Of a stretch of DNA of 64,000 nt, positions 16,781-25,770 are shown piece after piece. The stretch is taken from positions 124,001 to 188,000 of the forward strand of contig NZ_LNUP01000015.1 of NCBI RefSeq assembly GCF_001512295.1, written 5' to 3'. Within the stretch, counting starts at the first letter, position 1. Each line of letters starts with the position of its first letter. The notes below the pieces were generated by a model. The model had not been told where the DNA came from. It did no database searches and saw only the letters and a program-made list of their open reading frames with translations. The position numbers and the translations under genes are program-made. This DNA comes from Pseudomonas sp. EpS/L25. GTDB lineage: Bacteria > Pseudomonadota > Gammaproteobacteria > Pseudomonadales > Pseudomonadaceae.

Positions 16781-18073
16781 TCAGTCGGCCAGAACGCTGC
16801 CGTTGACCGGTCGCAGGCTCGGCTGGCCGACCTCTTCCGCATCGCGCATCAGCACGTAGCCGAGGATGATGCCGACGAAGAGGTTGCCGACGCCGATATC
16901 GAAGAGGTCGGTGGTCCAGCCGATCAGGCAGAGGCAGAAGGCGATGGCCAGTAGGGTGTGGCTCAGGCGGTCGGGCGCACTGTGCAGGCGGATGAACACC
17001 GGCAGCTGCAGGACATAGCCGAGGATGCCGACCACGCCGAACACGCACCAGAGGTAGACCAGGCTGCTGTCGCTGGTGACGAACAACTCGATGCCGGGCA
17101 CGGGGAAGGCGGCCATGGAGCTGCCGAACAGACCGAAGCCGGCGCCTTCCAGCGTCCAGCCATGGCGGCTCATCTCCGCGACTACATTGGGCCAGGTGTT
17201 CACCAGGCGGTCGTAGAAGGAAGCCAGGCCGCTGTCGCTCATCACCACCAGGGGATCGAAGTCGCGGATCAGGCTCAGCGCTGGCAGTAGCATGCCGCCC
17301 ACCACGGCGAGCAGGATCAGGGCGTAGGTCGGCCACTGGAAGCGGCGGGTCATCATCAGCAGCAGGGTGAAGGCGAAGGCCGCGGCGGGCGCCTTGCTGG
17401 TGGTGAGCAGGATGCCGAAGAAGCCGACCAGGGCGACCACCAGCCAGAGTGCCTTGGAGCGGGCGAATTGTGCGAGGAACAGGCAGTAGACCGCGATCAG
17501 CGCCGCCAGCACGTTGGAGACCCGGGCGAAGCCGGCGATGCGGTCCGCTTCGCCAGCGACCCACTGGGTGTTGCCGGCGATGTCGTTACCGCCCAGGTTG
17601 TAGCTGTAGCCCTTCCAGGGCACCGAGGTGTACTTGTCCAGGGCGATGCCGATCAGGCAGGCGATCAGCAGCAGGAACATCGCCCGTGCCAGCAGGCGAC
17701 TCTGCTTGAGCAGCTCGCGGCCGCAGAGCAGGCCGAACAATAGCGGGCTGTAGACGAACAGCGAGAACAGCACGTTGTTGAAGGTACCGCCGTGGAGCAG
17801 GGCGAGGGCGGCGTAGGCCAAACCGGCCAGCAGCCCGACCCAGATCACCTTGGGTACCCTGACCGTGGCCAACTGCAGGGCGAACAGCGCGAGGCAAGCG
17901 ATCTTGGGCAGGTAGACCAGGGCCGAGGCACCGACCATGTCCAGGGCGTAGCGCAGGAAGCCGGAGAAGGTTTCGACGCACAGCAGACCGATGGCCGTCC
18001 ACACCATCAGGGTGGAATAGCGCCATTCGAGCGCGCGCGGGAAGGCGGAAGAGCTGGCGGTTGCAGCCGACAT
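16781..18073 (-). CDS. O-antigen polymerase/ligase-like membrane protein (orphan)
   Basis: A 430-aa polytopic inner-membrane protein with about 11 hydrophobic segments and one larger periplasmic loop (roughly 265-345: LSLIRDFDPLVVMSDSG to GIELFVTSDSS), the layout of Wzy/WaaL/PglL-type enzymes. The segment TTSKAPAAAFAFTLLLMM sits where Wzy_C proteins have their conserved basic motif. The start at 18073 (MSAATAS) is preferred: the longest frame begins with TTG, and GGGA lies 8 bases before this ATG. Function is inferred from topology and weak motif resemblance. No glycosyltransferase is adjacent, so its substrate is unknown. Confidence 0.65.
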   Translation of the reverse strand: MSAATASSSAFPRALEWRYSTLMVWTAIGLLCVETFSGFLRYALDMVGASALVYLPKIACLALFALQLATVRVPKVIWVGLLAGLAYAALALLHGGTFNNVLFSLFVYSPLLFGLLCGRELLKQSRLLARAMFLLLIACLIGIALDKYTSVPWKGYSYNLGGNDIAGNTQWVAGEADRIAGFARVSNVLAALIAVYCLFLAQFARSKALWLVVALVGFFGILLTTSKAPAAAFAFTLLLMMTRRFQWPTYALILLAVVGGMLLPALSLIRDFDPLVVMSDSGLASFYDRLVNTWPNVVAEMSRHGWTLEGAGFGLFGSSMAAFPVPGIELFVTSDSSLVYLWCVFGVVGILGYVLQLPVFIRLHSAPDRLSHTLLAIAFCLCLIGWTTDLFDIGVGNLFVGIILGYVLMRDAEEVGQPSLRPVNGSVLAD

Positions 18074-18351
18074 GATGATCATCCCTGTCTTGATGCCGGT
18101 GGCGGAGGCCACCAGTCCTGACGTAAGCAACGAAGGACAGCCGACGGCGCGCCATCTTGGCGTGAGCGTGGGACTGCAGGCGCGAAGGCAGGCACGCTAC
18201 CGCCCACGGCCGTCGAGAACGGGCGCGGGTGCAGGTGCAGGTGCGAGAAAGTAAGCCGAGGGGATGATAGCGGAGGCCTTCCGGCGCCTGTCAAACGGCG
18301 CCGGCGCTAGCGGATATCCTCAGCACGGATATCGGAAGCAGGCCACACTTA

Positions 18352-18714
18352 TTACTTGACCATCCGCCAGGTAAGGGGATAGCGGTAGTCGTGGCCCTGG
18401 TTGGCCTTGATGCCGGCGATCACCGTCAGCACGAAGGCCACGCAGGCCACCAGCAGCATCAGCGGAAAACCGATCAGCACCCACACCAGCAGCCAGCAGA
18501 TCATGTGCACCAGGGTGACGGTGAGCTGGAAATTCAGCGCCTCCTTGCCCTGGCGGTCGATGAAGGGATCGTCCTCGCGCTTGAGCTGCCAGACCACCAG
18601 CGGCCCGATCACGTTACCGATGAAGGGCACCAGGAAGCCGAAGAAGGCCGCGTAATGGCAGAGCATGGCCCAGCGCCGGGCATCGGCGTTGGGAGCGGGG
18701 ATGAGGTCGTACAT
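18352..18714 (-). CDS. DUF4870 membrane protein
   Basis: A 120-aa protein. It has the DUF4870 pattern: RRWAMLCHYAAFFGFLVPFIGNVIGPLVVWQLKREDDPFIDRQGKEALNFQLTV, followed by two further membrane segments (about 4 TM in total). The start at 18714 (MYDLIP) has GGGAGA about 8 bases upstream; the longer frame runs into the dispersed repeat at 18731. The function of DUF4870/Tic20-like proteins is not established. It is transcribed divergently from nothing obvious; the 278 bp between it and the polymerase-like gene (18074-18351) hold short GCAGGT direct repeats near 18233 and two GGATATC copies near 18311, and no gene. Confidence 0.8.
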   Translation of the reverse strand: MYDLIPAPNADARRWAMLCHYAAFFGFLVPFIGNVIGPLVVWQLKREDDPFIDRQGKEALNFQLTVTLVHMICWLLVWVLIGFPLMLLVACVAFVLTVIAGIKANQGHDYRYPLTWRMVK

Positions 18715-18730
18715 GGCTGGTCTCCCAAAG

Positions 18731-18870
18731 GCTACTGCGCGTCGGCCAAACGGCGTTGAAAATGGCTTCGGAATGCTCATTTACTGGTTGTAAACCCGAG
18801 CGCGGGTCCGATCCGCTTCCTCAGCCATTTTCGCCTTGTTTGACTCTAGCTCGCGAGCCTTTGATTAGGC
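18731..18870. repeat. Dispersed hairpin repeat, copy 1
   Basis: About 140 bp containing GCGCGTCGGCCAAACGGCGTT, TCGGAATGCTCATTTAC, a TAAA inner arm, CCGCTTCCTCAGCCATTTTC and CTCTAGCTCGCGAG. AAAATGGCT pairs with AGCCATTTT and the outer arms also pair, so the element folds on itself. The same blocks recur at 47341-47478 and 54976-55128. It sits between the DUF4870 gene and rph. This copy has an extra CCCGAGCGCGGGT insert in its loop. Confidence 0.75.
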
Positions 18871-18872
18871 TC

Positions 18873-19595
18873 TTAATCGCCGCGCAGGGCGGCTTGCTGG
18901 ATCTCGAACAGGTCGCGCAGACCGCCCTGGGCCAGTTCGAGCATGGCGTTGAGTTCGGCCGGCTGGAAGGGGGCGCCTTCGGCGGTGCCCTGGACTTCGA
19001 TGAAGCCACCGGCATCGGTCATGATCACGTTGAGATCGGTCTCGGCGGCGGAGTCTTCCAGGTAATCCAGGTCCAGCACCGGGGTGCCCTGGTAGATGCC
19101 CACGGAGATGGCGGCCACCATCTGCTTGAGCGGATTGCCCTTGAGGTTGCCGCGGCGCTTGAGCGCGCCCAGGGCGTCGACCAGGGCCACGCAGGCGCCG
19201 GTCACCGAGGCGGTTCGGGTCCCACCGTCGGCCTGGATCACGTCGCAGTCGATGTAGATGGTGTTCTCGCCCAGCTTGGACAGGTCGACGGCAGCGCGCA
19301 GCGAGCGACCGATCAGGCGCTGGATCTCCAGCGTCCGGCCGCCCTGCTTGCCCTTGGCGGCTTCACGCTGGTTCCGCTCGCCGGTGGCACGCGGCAGCAT
19401 GCCGTATTCGGCGGTGAGCCAGCCCTGGCCCTTGCCCTTGAGAAAGCGCGGTACGCCGGCTTCGACGCTGGCGGTGCAGATCACCTTGGTGTCACCGAAC
19501 TCCACCAGGACCGAACCTTCGGCGTGCTTGGTGTACTGACGGGTGATGCGGATGGGGCGCAGCTGATCGGCGGCGCGGCCACTGGGACGCTTCAT
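18873..19595 (-). CDS. rph: Ribonuclease PH
   Basis: A 240-aa phosphorolytic 3'-5' exoribonuclease trimming tRNA 3' ends (E. coli family length 238). Seen: [45 protein letters not shown] at the start, [22 protein letters not shown] (phosphate-binding loop with RxxxRE), [39 protein letters not shown] and [25 protein letters not shown] precedes the ATG. It is divergent from yicC across 174 bp, the usual arrangement in Pseudomonas. Confidence 0.97.
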   Translation of the reverse strand: MKRPSGRAADQLRPIRITRQYTKHAEGSVLVEFGDTKVICTASVEAGVPRFLKGKGQGWLTAEYGMLPRATGERNQREAAKGKQGGRTLEIQRLIGRSLRAAVDLSKLGENTIYIDCDVIQADGGTRTASVTGACVALVDALGALKRRGNLKGNPLKQMVAAISVGIYQGTPVLDLDYLEDSAAETDLNVIMTDAGGFIEVQGTAEGAPFQPAELNAMLELAQGGLRDLFEIQQAALRGD

Positions 19596-19769
19596 TGCGG
19601 GCTTCCTGTAAGGCGTAGATATCGGGTCCATAGTATAGGAGCGCCCGCTTCGTGCACACGGATGCGTTGGGTCGCCCCGATCAGGTGCGCTAGAATCGTA
19701 CGTTTTACATGCGTGGAAAGTGGGTGGGTCGCCCCTGCTTTGCGCACATCGCCAGACGAGGATCCTGCC

Positions 19770-21261
<1,492 letters not shown>

Positions 21262-21316
21262 GCGTCCTCGCCCGGTCCGGCTCGTGGACGAGTCCGGCCG
21301 GGCGTCTGGGGGACGC
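21262..21316 (+). other. Large GC-rich stem-loop after gmk
   Basis: GCCCGGTCCGGCTCG (21270-21284) pairs with CGAGTCCGGCCGGGC (21289-21303), with an outer GCGTCC/GGACGC arm. No T-tract follows, so it may be an RNA 3'-end stabiliser or a Rho-assisted terminator. Confidence 0.45.
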
Positions 21317-21437
21317 CAGGCTGTCGCGTCCGCGGAGGCATCACTCGAGAAGTCCTTTGAAATATTTTGTTACATTGTTTTCGGGATCTTGCCTCATCTT
21401 GAGCGTTGGTTTTCCGTCATGAATTGGGCAAAAGTCT

Positions 21438-21460
21438 AGCCGTTTCATTGACGGCTTTTT
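21438..21460 (+). terminator. Probable intrinsic terminator
   Basis: AGCCGT (21438-21443) pairs with ACGGCT (21451-21456) and runs into TTTTT. Its tail overlaps the -35 box of the next predicted promoter. Confidence 0.55.
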
Positions 21461-21486
21461 GACACAGCTCCATGGCGCGGTAATTA
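21459..21486 (+). promoter_or_regulatory. Predicted strong sigma70 promoter of the secreted two-gene operon
   Basis: A consensus TTGACA (21459-21464), a 16-base spacer and TAATTA (21481-21486). It would leave a 5' leader of about 375 bases before the first gene. The whole stretch 21340-21660 is strikingly AT-rich compared with the window, as in regions bound by H-NS-like MvaT/MvaU proteins. A GGGCG/CGCCC hairpin lies near 21552-21564. Confidence 0.5.
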
Positions 21487-21868
21487 TCGGCAACTTTGGT
21501 CGGTAACTTACGCCGCTCTAAGTTTTCTTTGATAATATCTTATTATTATTTGGGCGTTACGCCCTGCCTAAGACTTTCCTTTAGTTTTTAACAAAAAATT
21601 ATTAGCCTGGGTTTGGTTTCTAAGTTGCAGTCCGTCAGGCACTTCGCTGGCGCCTTGCTGCTATAGATGCCCGCGCCAAGCGCCTTCCGGCACAGCCTTA
21701 TCCAGACAAACTCCAAGAATTGCGCAATTCTTGCCCGTTGCGCACGGCTTTGCGTTTGTTTCGATAAGGCCTCTTGCTCCGGCATTGGCCGCGATTCCGC
21801 TTGGCGTCGACTTCACTCGTAGAAACTCTACTTCTTATTGTTTTCGAGAACTTAGGGAGACCAACGAC

Positions 21869-22387
21869 ATGCCGTCGAAACTCATCGCCGTACTCTTGTT
21901 GTCGTCCTGGCTGGCCGCCACGGCCCAGGCCGCGGAAACGACCGATCAGGGCCCTTATCTGCGTCTCAAGGTCCTGGGCAACACCGGCTTCGTGCTCAAT
22001 CGGCTGAAGGGCGCAGACACCAAGGTCGTGACCTCGGGCAACTACGACTATCTGGTCATAGGTCCCAACGTCATCGTCGACGACCAGGTGCGCAGCGCCG
22101 TCAACACGACCCTGAGCCAAGGCGGGAAGGTGCTCTTCGACAACCAGATCGGTCTGGGACTGGCCAGCGAGAACGCCCAGCACGCCCTTGGCATGAGCCT
22201 CGACGCCGATGCCCTGGTGGTCAGCAAGCCCAAGAATGGCTACGGCCTGCTGATGACCCCCGTTGATCGCCCTCGCGTGTTCGACACTCTCTCCGAGAGC
22301 AAGCTGCGCATCCCCGGCTCTAGCGCTGGCTCCGGGGCGAAACCGGGCACATTGGAAAACACCATCGAAAACGTCTTCGGTCTTTGA
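21869..22387 (+). CDS. Secreted protein of unknown function, first gene of a secreted pair
   Basis: A 172-aa protein. A signal peptide covers residues 1-22 (MPSKLIAVLLLSSWLAATAQA|AE). The mature part has no cysteine and reads as alternating strands and helices: YDYLVIGPNVIVDDQVRSAVNTTL, SQGGKVLFDNQ, DADALVVSKP. This recalls a small Rossmann-like or glutamine-amidotransferase-like segment (YD-LVIGP ... GG-VLFDN), but no family is certain. GGGAGA precedes the start; the in-frame extension upstream lies in the AT-rich leader. The second gene begins 11 bases after its stop with a perfect AGGAGG, so both are made together. It could be a partner, inhibitor or carrier for the second product. Confidence 0.7.
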   Translation: MPSKLIAVLLLSSWLAATAQAAETTDQGPYLRLKVLGNTGFVLNRLKGADTKVVTSGNYDYLVIGPNVIVDDQVRSAVNTTLSQGGKVLFDNQIGLGLASENAQHALGMSLDADALVVSKPKNGYGLLMTPVDRPRVFDTLSESKLRIPGSSAGSGAKPGTLENTIENVFGL

Positions 22388-22398
22388 GGAGGGAAGCC

Positions 22399-23004
22399 AT
22401 GACCGCTATTGCGAAATTCACTCTGGGCGGGGCGCTCGGCCTCATGCTGGCGACCGGCCTGGCCCAGGCGGGCGAGTGTTTCCAGAACCACACCGAGGAG
22501 ACCCTGCTCGACGATGGTTCCAAGGCCTTCGCCCAGCAACAGGCCCGCAATACCTGGCAGGATTGGATCTGGCGGGGCACCATCTTCCGTTGCCCGAGCG
22601 GCGGCACCATCGACTGTACCTACCGCTGGGGCGAGTCCAAGACCACCAGCTACGGCTGGTCGGTAGGGGTCAACCTCAATCCGGAGAAGATTCCTTTCAT
22701 CGGTAGGTACCTGAGCATCCTGGGCGTCGACGGCAACTACAGTCAGGACAAATCCATGACCACGTCCTACAACTGGGATATCCGCATCAAGCCGGGCTGG
22801 AACGCCCAGCCCATCCAGGTCGTCGAGCGGCGCTGGAAGAGCGGCCAGTTCCGGGGGGCCTGGGTGCGTCGCGGCAACTGTTCGGTCGGGATCGGCGATC
22901 CGGTCGGGCCGCACTGGTACGAGTGGGACGCCAACCGGGTGACCAGTAGCTGGACTGGCAACCTCGAGGTCAGCAGGTTCGCCAGCTACCACGTCTACCA
23001 GTGA
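22399..23004 (+). CDS. Secreted protein with aerolysin/ETX-like beta-pore-forming pattern
   Basis: A 201-aa protein. The signal peptide is residues 1-25 (cleavage near AQA|GECF), and the mature protein has four cysteines, which could make disulfides. The centre shows a Ser/Thr-rich, aromatic-punctuated beta pattern: TYRWGESKTTSYGWSVGVNL, then an amphipathic insertion NPEKIPFIGRYLSILGVDGNY, then SQDKSMTTSYNWDIRIKPGW and a closing strand pair RRWKSGQFRGAWVRRG. That order (strand, prestem loop, strand, Pro-Gly turn, beta-sandwich) is characteristic of ETX/MTX2/aerolysin-like pore formers. This is inference from pattern, not a database hit. RBS AGGAGGGA is optimal, and a 12-bp perfect stem-loop follows the stop. 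Confidence 0.65.
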   Translation: MTAIAKFTLGGALGLMLATGLAQAGECFQNHTEETLLDDGSKAFAQQQARNTWQDWIWRGTIFRCPSGGTIDCTYRWGESKTTSYGWSVGVNLNPEKIPFIGRYLSILGVDGNYSQDKSMTTSYNWDIRIKPGWNAQPIQVVERRWKSGQFRGAWVRRGNCSVGIGDPVGPHWYEWDANRVTSSWTGNLEVSRFASYHVYQ

Positions 23005-23009
23005 GGGTT

Positions 23010-23039
23010 ACCGGCCGGGTCGTAGCGGACCCGGCCGGT
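23010..23039 (+). terminator. Perfect 12-bp stem-loop ending the secreted pair
   Basis: ACCGGCCGGGTC (23010-23021) pairs exactly with GACCCGGCCGGT (23028-23039) around a 6-base loop. It lacks a T-tract, so termination may be weak. In the rest of the gap (23040-23308) before the convergent LysE gene I see nothing recognisable. Confidence 0.55.
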
Positions 23040-23308
23040 CCTGGACACGCTTTGATCGGATCGCCGCGCGTAGGTATCCGGAGCACGGCCCTTGTTGCCG
23101 CCCGGCCCCGGTTACGCTGTTCACACGCCGTCCCGACAAGGTGGGTGGCGCTTTTTCAAGCGTAGCGGCGGGCCGTCTGGACTGCGTTGCCACCCCTTGC
23201 CATTGTCTCGCTCTGATTCGTCGCGGCGCCTAACCGGCCAAGAGGTCGCTCGCCACTTCGCGCGTGAACGGCTGAAAACACGGGGTCGCGGCAGCCGGTA
23301 GGCTCCGC

Positions 23309-23908
23309 TCACAGGCTGCGCAGCAGGACGAACAGCCCCAGGCCGGCCAGGCCCAGCGCGGCCAGTAGGTCGATGCTGCGCCGCCAGCGGGGTTTCAGCG
23401 TTTGCCTCAGGCTGCCGCAGAGCCCGGCAAGCGCCAGCCACCAGAGCAGGGAACCGAGGAACAGGCCAGCCGCCAGGGTCAGTTGACCGCTCAGCGAGGA
23501 TGCGCTCGGTGGCAGACCCACGAACAGGGTGGCGAAGCTGACGATGGTCAGGGGATTGGCCAGGGTCAGCGAGAAACCCGTGGCGATCTCCCGGTAACCC
23601 CCAGGTGTCGCTGCCTGGGCCGGCGCCGTCGTTTGCGCGGCATGCCAGGTCCGCCAGGCCAGATAGCCCAGATAGACCGCGGCCAGGCGTTGCAGCCAGG
23701 GCTGCAGGGTGCCGAACAGCGTCGCCAGGGCGGTGGCGCCCAGGGCACCGGCGACGGCGAAGAGGCCGTCGGCCAGGGCGATGCCCAGGCCGAACCTCGC
23801 GCCGGTGCCGAAGCCTCCGGCGAGGCCGCGCTGCATGCACAGCAGGCTGATCGGACCCACCGGCGCGGCGATGGCGACACCCAACAACATTCCTTGCAAG
23901 ACGATCAT
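23309..23908 (-). CDS. LysE/RhtB family amino acid exporter
   Basis: A 199-aa inner-membrane exporter with about 6 TM segments. The N-terminal family motif is MLLGVAIAAPVGPISLLCMQRGLAGG; then GLGIALADGLFAVAGALG, SLTLANPLTIVSFATLFVGL and GSLLWWLALAGLCGSLR. The start at 23908 has GGAGGAA 6 bases upstream, and the longer frame enters the divergent regulator promoter. It is divergent from an Lrp/AsnC gene (109 bp apart), the classic exporter/regulator pair for basic or small neutral amino acids. The substrate is not determinable here. Confidence 0.88.
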   Translation of the reverse strand: MIVLQGMLLGVAIAAPVGPISLLCMQRGLAGGFGTGARFGLGIALADGLFAVAGALGATALATLFGTLQPWLQRLAAVYLGYLAWRTWHAAQTTAPAQAATPGGYREIATGFSLTLANPLTIVSFATLFVGLPPSASSLSGQLTLAAGLFLGSLLWWLALAGLCGSLRQTLKPRWRRSIDLLAALGLAGLGLFVLLRSL

Positions 23909-24017
23909 GGCGTTTCCTCCCGATGACTTGGGGAAAGTCTGGCGGCTCGGAGGTCGGCCGCTCCATGGCCTTTCGCAGGTATGCTGCTGGGCAAACCGAA
24001 GGAATGGAGGTTCGTCG

Positions 24018-24476
24018 ATGGCCAAGCCGCTGGATCGTCTCGATCGGCGCCTGCTCAGGGAGTTGCAGACGGATGCCAGGCTCAGTCTCGCCGAGTTGAG
24101 TCGGCGGGTGGGGCTGTCCAGTCCGGCCCTGGCGGAGCGTCTCCGGCGACTCGAGGAGCGCGGCGTGGTCCTCGGCTATCGGACGGAAATCGACAGCCAT
24201 GCCGTGGGCTATCCCGTCACCGCCCTGATCCGCCTGTTCGTGCCGGCCGAGCGCTACCCGCGGATCGAAGCCCTCTTGGCCGACCTGCCCGAAGTGCGCG
24301 AAGCCTTCCACGTCACCGGTGAGGCGGCCTTCGTGCTCAAGGTGGTAGCGCCCTCACTGGCCGAACTGGAGCGTACCCTCGCGGTATTCGACCCCTATGG
24401 GCGGACCGAGACGGCAGTGGTGCTGTCGACCCGGCTGGCGCCACGACCCTTGCCCATCGAAGAGGCTGGCGGCTGA
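24018..24476 (+). CDS. Lrp/AsnC family transcriptional regulator
   Basis: A 152-aa regulator. The N-terminal HTH is LDRLDRRLLRELQTDARLSLAELSRRVGLSSPALAERLRRLEERGVVLGY, and the C-terminal RAM domain starts about residue 65 (AVGYPVTALIRLFV, VREAFHVTGEAAFVLKVVAPSL). The start has GGAGG 7 bases upstream. It is divergent from the LysE exporter, which it probably controls in response to an amino acid. The 198 bp after it (24477-24674) show no gene or clear signal. Confidence 0.9.
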   Translation: MAKPLDRLDRRLLRELQTDARLSLAELSRRVGLSSPALAERLRRLEERGVVLGYRTEIDSHAVGYPVTALIRLFVPAERYPRIEALLADLPEVREAFHVTGEAAFVLKVVAPSLAELERTLAVFDPYGRTETAVVLSTRLAPRPLPIEEAGG

Positions 24477-24674
24477 GTCGTACTCGGTAGTCGAGCTCAA
24501 CGCTCGTCGAAACCGCTCTTTGGATGGATGGCAGCCGGCCCGCGGCTGATCACACTCAGCGACGGGCCGCTCGCGGGCGGCTCTCTCAGCGCAGTGCGGT
24601 CGACTCCGGCGTCTGGCCGGGGGCGCGGCTAGTCGTCCTGTCCTCGGTAGATTCCACCGGAGCGGAAGACCGTC

Positions 24675-25727
24675 ATGAAGATCCCTACCTTGCTGGCGAC
24701 CCTGCTCGCCACCCTCGTGGCGCCAGCCTTCGCCGTCGAGCAGAGCACCACCCTGCCCCAGGCGGGTAACGACAACCAGGCCACCCTGAGCCAGAGCGAC
24801 GGGCGCGCCAGCTCCATCGAGCAGCTGCAGAATGGCGATGGCAATAGCGCCAGCGTCGAGCAGCGCCGGGCCTTCGGCGCCCAGGCGCGGATCGAGCAGA
24901 CGTCCAGTGGCAACGTCCTGCAGCTCGTCCAGGAGGGCAGCGGCCAGCAGGCCAGCGTGACCCAGCTGGAAACCGGCAACCATGTTGCCGAGATCACCCA
25001 GACTGGCGGCGGCGCAGGTAACAGCCTGGAACTGGAGCAGCGCGGCAATGCGGCTTCCGCCTATCTGAGCCAGGCGGGCGATCTCAACGTCCACAGCGTG
25101 CGCCAGCTGGGCTTCGGCGGTAACGAGTTGCGCGCGACCAGCAGCGGCGATGGCAACCGACTGACGGTGGAGCAGCGTAGCGGTGGGCTGGCCGAGGTGG
25201 TACAGATGGGCAACGGCAACACGGCGCAGCTCGGGCAGAACGTCTCCTTCGCCGGTGGCCGGGCCACGCTGCGCCAGCAGGGCAATGGCAACGCCGTCGA
25301 AGCAGCCCAGGAGACCAGTCGCTACATCAGTGCCCTGGCGTTGACTCAGGTGGGTGATGACAACCAGGCGACGCTGTCCCAGCGCGCCGGCTTCAGCGAC
25401 ATCAGCTTCACCCAGCAGGGCAACGCTAATGAACTGAGTGCGACCCAGGGCGGAATCGAGGCGCGCATCACCGGCAGCAGCGTAGGCGATGGCAACCGGG
25501 CGACCGTCGTCCAGGACGGTTTCCAGGTGGAGGCGGAGATCCAGCAGCAGGGCAATGGCAACCTGGCGTCCATCACCCAGAGCACGGTGCCGGACAGTTT
25601 CACCGGTGCCCGGGCTTTCATCGGCCAGACCGGCGACGCCCATTCGGCGGTGATCGACCAGGTGGGCTCCACGGCGCGCATCGACCAGCGCGGCTTCGGC
25701 AACCAGGCCGCCGTCTACCAGCGCTGA
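24675..25727 (+). CDS. Secreted curlin-repeat (CsgA/CsgB-like) amyloid protein, orphan
   Basis: A 350-aa protein. The signal peptide MKIPTLLATLLATLVAPAFA is followed by about 14 repeats of the curlin type, each with a Q-x-G-x(1-2)-N-x-A/L-x(3)-Q core: QAGNDNQATLSQ, QNGDGNSASVEQ, QMGNGNTAQLGQ, QQGNGNAVEAAQ, QVGDDNQATLSQ, QQQGNGNLASITQ, RGFGNQAAVYQ. Such repeats stack into a beta-solenoid with inward Gln/Asn ladders and polymerise into surface amyloid. It is longer than CsgA (about 150 aa). No csgG, csgE or csgF gene is in the window. It probably works as a matrix or surface fibre; the export partner must be elsewhere. Confidence 0.85.
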   Translation: MKIPTLLATLLATLVAPAFAVEQSTTLPQAGNDNQATLSQSDGRASSIEQLQNGDGNSASVEQRRAFGAQARIEQTSSGNVLQLVQEGSGQQASVTQLETGNHVAEITQTGGGAGNSLELEQRGNAASAYLSQAGDLNVHSVRQLGFGGNELRATSSGDGNRLTVEQRSGGLAEVVQMGNGNTAQLGQNVSFAGGRATLRQQGNGNAVEAAQETSRYISALALTQVGDDNQATLSQRAGFSDISFTQQGNANELSATQGGIEARITGSSVGDGNRATVVQDGFQVEAEIQQQGNGNLASITQSTVPDSFTGARAFIGQTGDAHSAVIDQVGSTARIDQRGFGNQAAVYQR

Positions 25728-25734
25728 GGACGAG

Positions 25735-25762
25735 CAGGCCGACCCCCGGAGGGGCCGGCCTG
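25735..25762. terminator. GC-rich stem-loop between convergent genes
   Basis: CAGGCCG-CCCC pairs with GGGG-CGGCCTG around CGGA. It lies between the curlin-like gene (+) and the aldehyde dehydrogenase (-). There is no T-tract on either side. Confidence 0.45.
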
Positions 25763-25770
25763 GCAGAGGC

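Noticed and set aside
18756-19769. Long in-frame N-terminal extension of YicC
   Set aside because: It runs across the rph gene in antisense; the family starts at [12 protein letters not shown] with its own ribosome-binding site.
21869-23004. Curli assembly genes (csgE/csgF) because of the nearby curlin-like gene
   Set aside because: Neither protein resembles CsgE, CsgF or CsgG in length or motifs, and a LysE/Lrp pair separates them from the curlin-like gene.
24675-25727. Tandem-repeat appearance suggesting a repeat array or CRISPR
   Set aside because: The repetition is at protein level (curlin repeats) within one open frame; there are no identical DNA repeats with unique spacers.
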